Positions 47,614-56,220 of a DNA stretch of 64,000 nucleotides are shown piece after piece. Source of the DNA: Lichenicola sp964249735 (GTDB taxonomy: Bacteria > Pseudomonadota > Alphaproteobacteria > Acetobacterales > Acetobacteraceae). Location: positions 1 through 64,000 of the forward strand of contig CAXUDP010000006.1 in assembly GCA_964249735.1 (NCBI GenBank), in the 5' to 3' direction. How positions within the stretch are numbered: position 1 is the stretch's first letter; each line of letters starts with the position of its first letter. The notes beneath the pieces are model-generated. The model did no database searches. It saw only the letters and a list, made by a program, of their open reading frames with translations, and had not been told where the DNA came from. A program made the position numbers and the translations under genes.

Positions 47614-48837
47614 ATGACGGCATCTGGACAGGATTCCCGGTCGGCGATCCACGTGGTAATCGCCTGCTACCTCGGATGGATGCTCGATTCGTTCGACTTC
47701 TTCATCATGGTGTTCGTGCTCAACACCGTGGCCCACGCCTTTGGCATCAGCATCGGCGCCGCTGCTTGGGCGCTGACCGTGACGCTGGCCTGCCGGGTGC
47801 TGGGCGCTGTGCTGTTCGGCCGCATCGCCGACCGCTACGGCAGGCGCCCGACCATGATGATCAACGTGCTGTGCTACGCCGCCCTGGAGCTGCTGTCGGG
47901 CCTGGCGCCCAGCTTCACCGTGTTCCTGATCCTGCGCGCGCTGTATGGCGTCGCCATGGGCGGCGAATGGGGCGTCGGCGCGTCGCTGGCTATGGAAAGC
48001 GTGCCGGGACGCTGGCGCGGCATCGTGTCGGGGATCCTGCAGACCGGCTACCCGACCGGCTACCTGCTGGCCTCGCTGCTGTTCATCGCCGAGCCGTGGA
48101 TCGGCTGGCGCGGCATGTTCATCGCAGGCGCCGCCCCTGCGCTGCTGGTGCTCTACATCCGGCGCCGCGTGCCGGAAAGTCCGGACTGGACGTCGCACGT
48201 CGCGGCCTCGCGCGAGCCGATCCTGTCGGTGCTGCGCCGGCACGTGGGCCTGAGCGCCTATGCCGCGATCCTGATGACGGCGATGCTGTACTTCTCGCAC
48301 GGCTCGCAGGACCTGTATCCGACACTGTTCCTGACCGGGTACCACCACTTCGCGCACGCCACCGTGGTGACGATGATGGTGATCTATAACCTCGGCGCCA
48401 TCGCCGGCGGCCTGTTCTTCGGCTGGTTCAGCCAGAAGATCGGACGCAAGTACGCCCTGGCGATCGCCGCCCTGCTGGCCCTGCCGATGATCCCGTTCTG
48501 GGCCTTCGGGCACGGGGTGGTGGTGCTGGCGATCGGCGGCTTCCTCCTCCAGGCCGCGGTGCAGGGTGCCTGGGGGGTGGTGCCGGCCTACCTGAACGAG
48601 ATCTCGCCGGCGGCGATCCGAGGCACCTTCCCGGGTGCCGTGTACCAGCTCGGCAACCTGTTCGCGGCGCCGAACGCCAACCTCCAGGTCCGGATCGCGA
48701 ACTGGCCCGGCAGCGACATCCGCTGGGCGCTGGCCGGCGTGATCGTGGTCGTGGCGTTGACGGTGGCAGGCCTGGTGATGCTGGGGCGGGACACCCGGGA
48801 CGTGCGGATGGGACGGGAACGAGCGGCCGCGGAATAG
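47614..48837 (+). CDS. MFS transporter, sugar/aromatic acid-proton symporter type
   Basis: The 407-residue protein has 12 membrane segments. GWMLDSFDFFIMVFVLN near the start and GRIADRYGRRPTMM (motif A) between TM2 and TM3 fit the carboxylate/sugar symporter group. FGWFSQKIGRKYALA repeats the loop in the second half and GVVPAYLNEISPAAIRGTFPG is typical of lactate or sialic acid transporters. The ATG at 47614 is chosen; ATGs upstream overlap the divergent DUF1275 start. The substrate is not known. Confidence 0.88.
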   Translation: MTASGQDSRSAIHVVIACYLGWMLDSFDFFIMVFVLNTVAHAFGISIGAAAWALTVTLACRVLGAVLFGRIADRYGRRPTMMINVLCYAALELLSGLAPSFTVFLILRALYGVAMGGEWGVGASLAMESVPGRWRGIVSGILQTGYPTGYLLASLLFIAEPWIGWRGMFIAGAAPALLVLYIRRRVPESPDWTSHVAASREPILSVLRRHVGLSAYAAILMTAMLYFSHGSQDLYPTLFLTGYHHFAHATVVTMMVIYNLGAIAGGLFFGWFSQKIGRKYALAIAALLALPMIPFWAFGHGVVVLAIGGFLLQAAVQGAWGVVPAYLNEISPAAIRGTFPGAVYQLGNLFAAPNANLQVRIANWPGSDIRWALAGVIVVVALTVAGLVMLGRDTRDVRMGRERAAAE

Positions 48838-48888
48838 GACGATCTTCCGGCAGCGGGACCAGCGACCGCCGGCAGCCGGCACCGTCGA

Positions 48889-49539
48889 TCAGCAGGCCAC
48901 CCAGACGATCCTGTGCGACCGGTCGGCGTGCTCCGGTTGGCGGGAGAACGTCCCGGTCGCGGCGTCGAAGGGGCGGAACCCGGGCCCGTCGCCGTCCCTC
49001 GCCACCAGCGCGATGGACACCTCCAGACCCCGGCCTGCATGAAGCAGCACGCGGTCGCCCGGGCGGGACGGCGTCTCGGGAAACACGATCAGGGTGCCGC
49101 CGTCGCGGAAAACCGGCTCGAAGCGCGCGCTGTCGATGCGCACCGCGTAGCCGTGCAGGTCGGCGGGCTGGGGGAACTCGGTCTCGTCCCAGTGCTCGCG
49201 CGCCGGATGGCCGGACGCGTCGAACGGTTCCGCCTCGCCCAGGCGGGACAGCGGCAGCATCGGCAGATGGCGCATCCCGGCACGCTGATGAAGCCGGCCC
49301 GTGGTCAGCGCCCGCGCGCCGCCGACCAGGGCGGTGAAGGCTTCCAGGCTGGCACCCGTCGCCTGCAGCACCCGCGACAGGCTTTCGGTGGAAGGCCAGC
49401 GCAGGCCGGCGCGGGTGCGTCGCTTGGACCGGTTGAAGGTGGTCGGATCCAGGCCGGCGGCGCGGGCGAGGCCGGACGGGGACAGCCCCTTCTCGGCGGC
49501 CAGCGTGTCGAGCGCCCGCCAAACGTCCTCGTGCTTCAT
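48889..49539 (-). CDS. HTH/S24-like repressor without visible catalytic Lys
   Basis: The 216-residue protein has an N-terminal helix-turn-helix (GLSPSGLARAAGLDPTTFNRSKR) and a C-terminal S24 peptidase-like domain. The nucleophile-like Ser137 is in VRIDSARFEPVFRDGG. The Lys expected in the strand near 170-176 is absent (GRGLEVSIALV), so self-cleavage seems unlikely. It may therefore be a repressor that does not respond to RecA. It lies 13 bases after a small winged-helix-like gene. Targets are unknown. Confidence 0.78.
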   Translation of the reverse strand: MKHEDVWRALDTLAAEKGLSPSGLARAAGLDPTTFNRSKRRTRAGLRWPSTESLSRVLQATGASLEAFTALVGGARALTTGRLHQRAGMRHLPMLPLSRLGEAEPFDASGHPAREHWDETEFPQPADLHGYAVRIDSARFEPVFRDGGTLIVFPETPSRPGDRVLLHAGRGLEVSIALVARDGDGPGFRPFDAATGTFSRQPEHADRSHRIVWVAC

Positions 49540-49552
49540 CGCGGCTGCGGGC

Positions 49553-49777
49553 TCAGGCGACCTTCCTGATCTCGAGGTCGTGCCGCGCCAGTCCGGCCGG
49601 GGTGAGGGCGAAGTGGTCGCCGACATGGGCGGCGAAGCCGAGCTGCTCCAGCCGTTCGAGGCAGCGCGCGTCCTTGAGCTCGGCACGGTGCGCGTCGGGA
49701 CGGCCGGCGCCTCCGCACAGCAGCAGCCGGTGCAGCGCGGAGCGGCAGCAGGTTTCCAGGTAGGGCTCGTTCCACAT
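49553..49777 (-). CDS. Small winged-helix-like hypothetical protein
   Basis: The 74-residue product ends LERLEQLGFAAHVGDHFALTPAGLARHDLEI, a winged-helix wing pattern as in MarR-like domains. The start MWNEPYLE at 49777 is chosen; the frame could begin at 49846 but then abuts pyrD. It leads a two-gene unit with the S24-like repressor, so it may take part in its control. I find no named family. Confidence 0.5.
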   Translation of the reverse strand: MWNEPYLETCCRSALHRLLLCGGAGRPDAHRAELKDARCLERLEQLGFAAHVGDHFALTPAGLARHDLEIRKVA

Positions 49778-49857
49778 CGCGCAGAGGATCGCCGCAGGAA
49801 CCGCCGCTGGCAAGCATGCCTTCCACCGGACGCGCGCATACGGCATGAACGGTGTTC

Positions 49858-50922
49858 ATGAGCCTCGCCCCGTTGTCCCTGCCGCTGCTGCGCCGGCTCG
49901 CCCCCGAGCGGGCGCATTCGGTCGCCCTCGCCGCCCTGAGGCTCGGTCTCGCCGGCCGGGCCGGGGCAGGGGAGGATGACGGCCTCGGCGTGGTTGCGAT
50001 GGGGATGCGCTTCGCCAACCCCCTCGGCATCGCCGCCGGCTTCGACAAGGACGCGCGGGTGCCCCGGCCGCTGGCGCGTCTCGGCTTCGGCTTCGTGGAA
50101 GCCGGCACGGTGACGCCCCTGCCGCAGGGCGGCAACCCGAAGCCGCGCCTGTTCCGGCTGCCGGAGGAGGGCGCGGTGATCAACCGCCTGGGCTTCAACA
50201 ACCGTGGGCTGGACCGCTTCGTGGCGAGACTGGAACGGCTGCGGGCGCGATCCGGCCCAGGAGTGCCGTTCGGCGCCAACCTCGGCATCAACAAGGAGAA
50301 CGCCGACCCGCCGCGCGACTACGCCCGGCTGGTGCGGGTGCTGGCGCCGCTGTCGGACTACCTGGTGATCAACCTGTCCTCGCCGAACACCCCCGGCCTG
50401 CGCGCCCTGCAGGGGGTCGAGCGGATGCGCGAGCTGCTCGACGCGGTAGGGGACGCCGCACCCGAGCGCCCGCCGCTGCTGGTGAAGCTGGCGCCCGACC
50501 TGGAGGACGCGGCCCTGCCGGCGATCGTGGACACCGTGCTGGCGGCCGGGGTGGACGGGTTGATCGTGTCCAACACCCTGCTGGCGCGTCCGCCGGAGCT
50601 GTCGGGACGCCACGCGGGCGAGGCCGGCGGGCTGTCCGGACGGCCGCTGCGGTCCCGCAGCACGGCGATGCTGGCGGAGGTGGCGCGGCTGTCCGCCGGC
50701 CGCCTGACCCTGATCGGCTGCGGCGGCATCGAGACCGGCACCGACATCCTGGAGAAGGTGCGGGCGGGCGCGCACTTGGTGCAGATCTACACCCGCTTTG
50801 CCTACGAGGGTCCGGGCATGCTGCCGCGGCTGAAGCGCGAGCTGCGTGCGGCGCTGCTGGCCGGCGGCTGGCCGTCGCTGGAGGCCGCGCGCCTGGCCGG
50901 ACCGTCCGGGAACGAGGCCTGA
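49858..50922 (+). CDS. pyrD: Class 2 dihydroorotate dehydrogenase PyrD
   Basis: The 354-residue protein is a quinone-linked DHODH of class 2. Its N-terminal helices (PLLRRLAPERAHSVALAALRLGL) form the membrane-binding part. The FMN-binding sites include GIAAGFDKDAR, GTVTPLPQGGNPKPR, INRLGFNN, INLSSPNTPGLR (the catalytic Ser) and GCGGIETGTDI. It oxidises dihydroorotate in pyrimidine synthesis at the inner membrane. The ATG at 49858 is chosen; a GTG at 49852 would add two residues. Confidence 0.96.
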   Translation: MSLAPLSLPLLRRLAPERAHSVALAALRLGLAGRAGAGEDDGLGVVAMGMRFANPLGIAAGFDKDARVPRPLARLGFGFVEAGTVTPLPQGGNPKPRLFRLPEEGAVINRLGFNNRGLDRFVARLERLRARSGPGVPFGANLGINKENADPPRDYARLVRVLAPLSDYLVINLSSPNTPGLRALQGVERMRELLDAVGDAAPERPPLLVKLAPDLEDAALPAIVDTVLAAGVDGLIVSNTLLARPPELSGRHAGEAGGLSGRPLRSRSTAMLAEVARLSAGRLTLIGCGGIETGTDILEKVRAGAHLVQIYTRFAYEGPGMLPRLKRELRAALLAGGWPSLEAARLAGPSGNEA

Positions 50923-50923
50923 C

Positions 50924-51775
50924 ATGCTGCACCTCGACGGGATCGCGCCGCTGTCGGCGCGCTACGACGGCTTCATCGTCGACCTGTGGGGCGTAATCCA
51001 TGACGGGGTGACGGCCTATCCCGGCGCGATCGAGTGCCTCGGTCGCCTGCGCGAGGCCGGCGGCCGCGTGGTGCTGCTGTCGAACGCGCCGCGACGCAGC
51101 GACGCCGCCCGGCACACCCTGCGCCGCATGGGCCTGGCCGACGACGCCTATGACGGCATCATGACCAGCGGCGAGGCCACCCGGACCGCGCTGCTGACGC
51201 GCACCGACCCCTGGTTCGCCGCCCTGGGCAGCCGCGCATGGCACCTGGGGCCGGACAAGGATGCCGGCCTGTTCGACGGACTGGGGATGACCCGGGTGCC
51301 CGGACCGGCACCGGGCGCGTTCATCCTCAACACCGGGCCGGACGACGAGCTGGGCGAGACCGACCCCGGGCGCTACCTGCCCGAACTGCGGGAAGCGGCC
51401 CGCCTCGGCATGAGGATGGTCTGCGCCAACCCCGACCTCGTGATCGTCCGCGGCGGGCAGCGTGTGATCTGCGCCGGGCTGCTGGCGCGGGAGTACGCCG
51501 GCATGGGCGGCGAGGTGCGGCAGATCGGCAAGCCGCTGCCCGGAATCTATGCGCCGGTGCGCCGGATGCTGGACCTGCCGGACGCGCGCGTGGTCGCGAT
51601 CGGCGACTCGCTCGCCACCGACATCGCCGGCGCCGGGGCGGCCGGGTTCGACTCCTGCTGGGTGCTCGGCGGCATCCACGCCGACACGGTCGGCCACGAC
51701 CCGATCCTGGCGGAAGCTGCGGCCGACGCCGCGGGACTGCATCCTGCCGCCACGGTGCCGCGCTTCGTCTGGTAG
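50924..51775 (+). CDS. HAD-superfamily hydrolase (TIGR01459 type)
   Basis: The 283-residue protein has HAD motif I YDGFIVDLWGVIHDGV (two Asp), motif II LLSNAPR, and a terminal GDSLATDIAGA motif IV with GFDSCWVLGGIH, the NagD/PGP subgroup pattern with a C2 cap. It starts two bases after pyrD and is likely in the same operon. The sugar- or nucleotide-phosphate substrate is unknown. Confidence 0.88.
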   Translation: MLHLDGIAPLSARYDGFIVDLWGVIHDGVTAYPGAIECLGRLREAGGRVVLLSNAPRRSDAARHTLRRMGLADDAYDGIMTSGEATRTALLTRTDPWFAALGSRAWHLGPDKDAGLFDGLGMTRVPGPAPGAFILNTGPDDELGETDPGRYLPELREAARLGMRMVCANPDLVIVRGGQRVICAGLLAREYAGMGGEVRQIGKPLPGIYAPVRRMLDLPDARVVAIGDSLATDIAGAGAAGFDSCWVLGGIHADTVGHDPILAEAAADAAGLHPAATVPRFVW

Positions 51776-52001
51776 CGCGCTTCGCCTGGCCGGCGGCATC
51801 CACACGGAGGCTGTCGCGGACCGGGACCGAGGGTGCATCCCGACCTCGCGGGCCGTCCAGGGCCGGGGAAGGCGGGGCTTGGCCGGCAGCGGTGCGTTCC
51901 CGGCGCAGGCCCCAAGTCGCTGCGCGTGCATTGGCCTAAACTGCGCCCGGCATCGCGGTCCGTGCGTTCCCACGTGCCGCACCGGGGAGCCCGTCCGACC
52001 G

Positions 52002-52877
52002 TCAGCCAGTCAGCCGTTCGATGAAGCGCAGCAGCTCGGGCACGACGCGCTCCGGCATCTCGACGTGCGGATAGTGCCCCGCCCCGTCGACGACCAGGCT
52101 TCGGGCACCGAGCTGCTCCGCGAGCCAACGGGCCTCGGCGACCGGGTCGGGGAAGTCCGGATCGCGGCTGCCCATGACGACGAGGGCCGGCACCCGGCTG
52201 GCCGGCACCATGGAGGCGGTATCCGTCTTGGACAGGCCGATCATCGTGGAAAGCGCGGCCATGCGCCCCGGCTCGCGGAGGTTCCGGGTCAACGCGGCCC
52301 TGACCGGACGGTGGTCCGCGGGCCTGCGGGTCGGGAAGAGGCTGGTCCAGTAGGTGGTCCAGAACCGTATCCGCCACGGCCCGGCGAAGCCGATCCTCAA
52401 GGCGAGCCTTTGGAACCGCGACGGCTGCAGGTCACGCGCGATGGGCCCCAGCAGCACCACGCCGCCGACGCGCGCCGGCCGGTCGTGAGCCGCCCACAGC
52501 GCCGACCCGGCGGCGAACGAGTTGCCGAGGATGATCGCCGAAGGCGCTTGGAGGTGGTCGATCAGGGCCAGCGCATCACGTCCGACCGCATGCGCGGAGT
52601 AGTCGTCCCACCGCGCCGACGTCGCACCGAAGCCGCGCACGTCCATGGTCACGACGCGACAGCCTGCCTCCTCCAGCGCCGGGCGCAACAGCCGATATTC
52701 CGATCGCAGGTCACCCATCCCCGGGATCGCCAGGATCAGCGGCCCGTCCCCGCCCGTGTCGTCGTATGCGATCCGTCCGCCATCGACCGCCAGGAAGCGC
52801 GTGTCCGGAACGGCCGCGCTCCCCGCCTGCCCGAGATGGCCCAGGGCGGTGCCGGTCGCCGCGTGGTTCGTCGTCAT
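52002..52877 (-). CDS. Alpha/beta hydrolase
   Basis: The 291-residue protein has an alpha/beta hydrolase fold: LILAIPGMGDLRSEYRLL (oxyanion region), VVTMDVRGFGAT, and the nucleophile elbow LGNSFAAGSAL with Ser. The catalytic Asp is in MGSRDPDFPDP and the His in GAGHYPHVEMPE. A VDGGRIAYDDTGGDGP segment precedes. The substrate cannot be told. It is divergent from a LysR gene with a palindrome between, so that regulator probably controls it. GGAG precedes the ATG. Confidence 0.9.
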   Translation of the reverse strand: MTTNHAATGTALGHLGQAGSAAVPDTRFLAVDGGRIAYDDTGGDGPLILAIPGMGDLRSEYRLLRPALEEAGCRVVTMDVRGFGATSARWDDYSAHAVGRDALALIDHLQAPSAIILGNSFAAGSALWAAHDRPARVGGVVLLGPIARDLQPSRFQRLALRIGFAGPWRIRFWTTYWTSLFPTRRPADHRPVRAALTRNLREPGRMAALSTMIGLSKTDTASMVPASRVPALVVMGSRDPDFPDPVAEARWLAEQLGARSLVVDGAGHYPHVEMPERVVPELLRFIERLTG

Positions 52878-52932
52878 GGAGGGCACTCCGTGGGTGGATC
52901 GATGTCCACACCCTATGCCGCTGCCCCACCAA

Positions 52933-52948
52933 CGTTGATTGACCAACG
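52933..52948. promoter_or_regulatory. Palindrome in the hydrolase/LysR gap
   Basis: CGTTG and CAACG flank six bases (ATTGAC) between the divergent genes. It overlaps a possible TTGACC -35 box for the LysR gene (52939-52944), consistent with self-regulation. Confidence 0.45.
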
Positions 52949-52973
52949 CCGTACACGATCCATACGTTCTTGC

Positions 52974-53882
52974 ATGGCCGCTCATGCACCCGACTGGCAC
53001 CTGTTCAGGGCGTTCCTCGCGGTCGTGCGCGAAGGGAGCCTGTCGGGTGCTGCCCGCACGCTCGGCGCGACACAGCCGACCCTGGGCCGCCAGGTGGCCG
53101 CCCTCGAGGCGTCGCTCGGGGTCAGCCTGTTCACGCGATCGATCGCCGGCCTGTCGCCGACGGAAGCAGGCGTGCGGCTGGTCCCGTCGGCCGAAGCCAT
53201 GGCCGCCGCCGCCGAGGCAGCGTTGCGATCGGCATCCGGTAACGTCGACGAGGAGTGCGGCACCGTCCGGATCACCGCGAGCGAAATCATCGGCGGCGAG
53301 GTGCTGCCGCCGATCCTGGCCGACTTCCATGCCCGCCACCCCCGCACGTCGGTGGAACTCGCCTTGTCGAACCGCAACGAGGATCTGCTGCGCGGCGACG
53401 CCGACATCGCCGTCCGGATGGTCCGTCCAACCCAGGGCGGGCTGGTCGCGAAGCGGATCGGGCGCATCGACTGCGGGCTCTACGGCCACCGGCGCTATCT
53501 GGAAGGACGCGCGATGCCGCAGGGCCTCCCCGACCTGAGCCGGCACGCGCTGATCGGGTACGACCGCAACCCGGCCTACGCGCGGATGATCGAAAGGATG
53601 GGACTGCCGTCGAGCCGCGACACCTTCGCATTCCGCTCGGACAGCGATCTGGCGCAGCTCGCGGCGTTGCGCGCCGGTTTCGGCATCGGCGTCAGCCAGT
53701 TGGGCATCGCGAGGAGGGACCGCAACCTTGTTCCCCTGCTCCACGCCGAGCTGACGTTCTCCATGGACGTGTGGCTCGCGATGCACCGCGACCTGCGCGG
53801 CGACCGCCGGATCCGGCTGGTGTTCGATCACCTGGCACTGGAACTGGCGCGCTATGCCAGGACGAGTTCCTGCGACGCATGA
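52974..53882 (+). CDS. LysR-family transcriptional regulator
   Basis: The 302-residue protein opens DWHLFRAFLAVVREGSLSGAARTLGATQPTLGRQVAALEASLGVSLFTR, a complete LysR winged HTH. A substrate-binding domain follows, with VRITASEIIGGEVLPPILADFHARHP. It belongs to the group that acts on the next divergent gene. The gap holds a palindrome. The ligand is unknown. Confidence 0.92.
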   Translation: MAAHAPDWHLFRAFLAVVREGSLSGAARTLGATQPTLGRQVAALEASLGVSLFTRSIAGLSPTEAGVRLVPSAEAMAAAAEAALRSASGNVDEECGTVRITASEIIGGEVLPPILADFHARHPRTSVELALSNRNEDLLRGDADIAVRMVRPTQGGLVAKRIGRIDCGLYGHRRYLEGRAMPQGLPDLSRHALIGYDRNPAYARMIERMGLPSSRDTFAFRSDSDLAQLAALRAGFGIGVSQLGIARRDRNLVPLLHAELTFSMDVWLAMHRDLRGDRRIRLVFDHLALELARYARTSSCDA

Positions 53883-53987
53883 GGGGCGACCGTCGGCGTC
53901 AGGCGGCGTCCAGTCGGCACTGTGCGTCCGTCCCGCTTCAGGTCGAAGGCTGAGCTACGCACCCGCAGTGGGATCTTTCGACAACCA

Positions 53988-54380
53988 CTAGCGCGGTCCG
54001 CCGCTCCGCGGCGCCACGCGGCCTGGCACCTGCGCCGGCAGGCTGGGCGCCGGCACGCCTGTCACCGGCTGCGCGGTGCCGGTGCCGGGGGCGGTCATGA
54101 GGCCGGGGGTGGTGGCGCCGGCACCGGGGGGGATGCCCGGGTTGGAGAAGCCGGAGCTGCCGATGCCGTTCGCGCCGGAGCCGGACAGGCCGGTCGCTCC
54201 CGTCGCGGATCCTGCCATCCCGGCACTCGGGCTGCCGCCGCCGATGGTGGCAGCCGATGGTCCGCCGCCGTGCGCACCAGCACCGCCACCAACCCCGTTG
54301 ATCTGCGCCAGCGCCGGGCCGGCGAGAAGCGCCGCGGCCAGGCCGGCGAGGCAGAAGGTCGTGCTGGTGCGGATGGTCAT
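53988..54380 (-). CDS. Secreted Gly/Ala/Pro-rich hypothetical protein
   Basis: The 130-residue product has a clear signal peptide (FCLAGLAAALLAGPALAQ) and then a low-complexity tail of Gly, Ser, Ala, Pro and Thr without any domain. No family is recognised. It could be an exported structural or disordered protein. Its reading frame is longer than chance in this GC content would often allow, but its low complexity makes the gene call less certain. Confidence 0.5.
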   Translation of the reverse strand: MTIRTSTTFCLAGLAAALLAGPALAQINGVGGGAGAHGGGPSAATIGGGSPSAGMAGSATGATGLSGSGANGIGSSGFSNPGIPPGAGATTPGLMTAPGTGTAQPVTGVPAPSLPAQVPGRVAPRSGGPR

Positions 54381-54474
54381 GACGGTTCTCCGGGACGCGG
54401 CCGTGCAGACGACCGCCGCACCCTCAAGCGGCCGGCGGACGACCGGTTCGCCGCGGCGTCATCATCATCGCGTG

Positions 54475-55053
54475 TCAGGCGTTGCCGGCCTCGCCGACCA
54501 GGCGCAGCGGATCGACGCCGAGGATGGCGAGCGCCCTCCGCCACTTGCGCTCGTGGTCGCTGCCGAACACGATCGCATCGTCGGCCGGTCCCGACAGCCA
54601 GGCGTTCTGCCGTATCTCGGACTCGAGCTGTCCCGGCCCCCAGGCGGCGTGGCCCAGCGCCAGCAACGCCTGCTTCGGGCCCTGCCCGTCGGCGATCTCG
54701 CGCAGCACGTCGAGGCTGGCGGTGAGCACCATGCCGTCGTCCACGGTCAGGCTGCCGTCGCCGCTCCAGTCGCTGCTGTGCAGCACGAACCCGCGCGAGC
54801 TTTCCATCGGGCCGCCGGAACACAGCACGATCCGTCGGCGCGGCGGCGCGGGCGCGATCTCCAGCTGCGCCAGCAGGTCGTCGAAGCCGGGCTCGGCAAG
54901 GCGGCGGTTGACCACCAGTCCCATCGCTCCGTCCTTGAGCGAGTGGGCGCACAGGAAGATCACGGCCTGGGCGAAGTTGCGGTCGGCCAGGGAGGGCATC
55001 GCGATCAGGAGCTGGCCGGTCAGGCTCCCCTCGTTTTCTGCATCAGCGGACAT
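54475..55053 (-). CDS. YqgE/UPF0301 (AlgH-like) protein
   Basis: The 192-residue protein is a UPF0301 member: GQLLIAMPSLADRNFAQAVIFLCAHSLKDGAMGLVVNR near the start, and SGGPMESSRGFVLHSSDW and LGHAAWGPGQLESEI in the body. The family is conserved in many proteobacteria; a regulatory role is suggested for some. The ATG at 55053 is chosen because the YqgE core follows it directly. Confidence 0.92.
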   Translation of the reverse strand: MSADAENEGSLTGQLLIAMPSLADRNFAQAVIFLCAHSLKDGAMGLVVNRRLAEPGFDDLLAQLEIAPAPPRRRIVLCSGGPMESSRGFVLHSSDWSGDGSLTVDDGMVLTASLDVLREIADGQGPKQALLALGHAAWGPGQLESEIRQNAWLSGPADDAIVFGSDHERKWRRALAILGVDPLRLVGEAGNA

Positions 55054-55182
55054 GGCTCCCCATGTGGCGAGGCGGCCGGACGGCGCAAGATCGGTGGCAT
55101 GGTGCCGGCAAACCTTTGCCGGTTGAACGAAGCCGCCCCGCAGGCGTCTGGTTCGCAACCGCAACCGCCGGACCACGCCCCC

Positions 55183-55464
55183 ATGCCGTTCACCCTCGCC
55201 TATCTCGACAGCCCAGTCCCGGGCATACCGGCCGGGCCGGGCAATGCCGGCCGGCCGCCGGACCGGCGCGAGCATTTCGGCACCGAGGACGCGGCGCGTC
55301 GACGTGCCGGCGTTCTGCTGCCCGGCCCGGACTGGCTCGACCTGCGCTTGTACGGGCCGGACGGACGGCTGATCGCCGGACCGGAGCGGCTGGCGGCCGA
55401 GCTCGGCGTGAACATCGTTCAACAGGACGCTGCCGAGGCGGCGGGGGAAGGACACCCATCATGA
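55183..55464 (+). CDS. Small hypothetical protein coupled to the SDR gene
   Basis: The 93-residue protein starts MPFTLAYLDSPVPGIPAGPG. It has a WLDLRLYGPDGRLIAGPERLAAELGVN block that reads as a compact beta-alpha domain. Its stop overlaps the ATG of the SDR gene (ATGA), which supports it as a real gene. I recognise no named family. Confidence 0.55.
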   Translation: MPFTLAYLDSPVPGIPAGPGNAGRPPDRREHFGTEDAARRRAGVLLPGPDWLDLRLYGPDGRLIAGPERLAAELGVNIVQQDAAEAAGEGHPS

Positions 55465-56216
55465 GCTCCACGGTCCTCATCACCGGCGCCACCGCCGGCT
55501 TCGGCCGGGCGACGGCGGAGCGGCTGGTCCGCGACGGCCACCGCGTGATCGCAACCGGTCGCAGGCAGGAGCGGCTGGACGCGCTGGCGGCCGAGCTCGG
55601 TCCGGACCTGCTCCCCCTGCGGCTCGACGTGTCGGACGCCGAAGCGGTGGCCGCCCTGCCGGACAGCCTTCCGGAAGGATGGCGCGAGGTGGACGTGCTG
55701 GTCGCCAACGCCGGCCTGGCGCTGGGGCTGGGGCCGGCCTGGGAGGGCCGCATGGCGGACTGGGACCGCATGGTGGCGACCAACGTCGGCGGGGTGCTCG
55801 GCACCACCCGGGCCCTGCTGCCCGGCATGGTGGCGCGCAACCGCGGCCACGTGATCACGCTGGGCAGCGTCGCCGGCACCTATGCCTATCCCGGCGGCAA
55901 CGTGTACGGCGCCACCAAGGCGTTCGTGGCGCAGTTCGTGCTGAACCTGAAGGCGGACCTGGTCGGCACCGCGGTGCGCGTCACCAACATAGAGCCCGGG
56001 CTGGTCGGCGGCAGCGAGTTCAGCAACGTCCGCTTCGGCGACGACGAGAAGGCGCAGGCGATCTACCGCAACGCCGACCCGCTGCTGCCGGAGGACATCG
56101 CCGAAACGATCGCCTGGGTGCTCGGCCTGCCGGCGCGGGTGAACGTCAACCGGATCGAGCTGATGCCCAACACCCAGGCGCCGGCGCCGCTGGCGATCGT
56201 CCGGCGCGAAGGCTGA
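55461..56216 (+). CDS. Short-chain dehydrogenase/reductase (YdfG type)
   Basis: The 251-residue protein is a classical SDR: VLITGATAGFGRATAERL (cofactor loop), VLVANAGLALG, TNVGGVLGTTRALLPGM and the catalytic S..YGATK triad (GSVAGTYAYPGGNVYGATKAFVAQF). The basic residue after the loop (ATGRRQERL) favours NADP. This layout matches YdfG, a 3-hydroxy acid dehydrogenase. The start overlaps the preceding small gene and ppk2 follows four bases after its stop. Confidence 0.9.
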   Translation: MSSTVLITGATAGFGRATAERLVRDGHRVIATGRRQERLDALAAELGPDLLPLRLDVSDAEAVAALPDSLPEGWREVDVLVANAGLALGLGPAWEGRMADWDRMVATNVGGVLGTTRALLPGMVARNRGHVITLGSVAGTYAYPGGNVYGATKAFVAQFVLNLKADLVGTAVRVTNIEPGLVGGSEFSNVRFGDDEKAQAIYRNADPLLPEDIAETIAWVLGLPARVNVNRIELMPNTQAPAPLAIVRREG

Positions 56217-56220
56217 CGCG

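Noticed and set aside
51776..52001. A gene in the gap between the HAD and hydrolase genes
   Set aside because: The 226 bases have no frame with a start, ribosome binding site or recognisable protein.
54076..55182. A 462-residue plus-strand protein
   Set aside because: Only its last 93 residues are supported; the rest is opposite the yqgE and Gly-rich genes.
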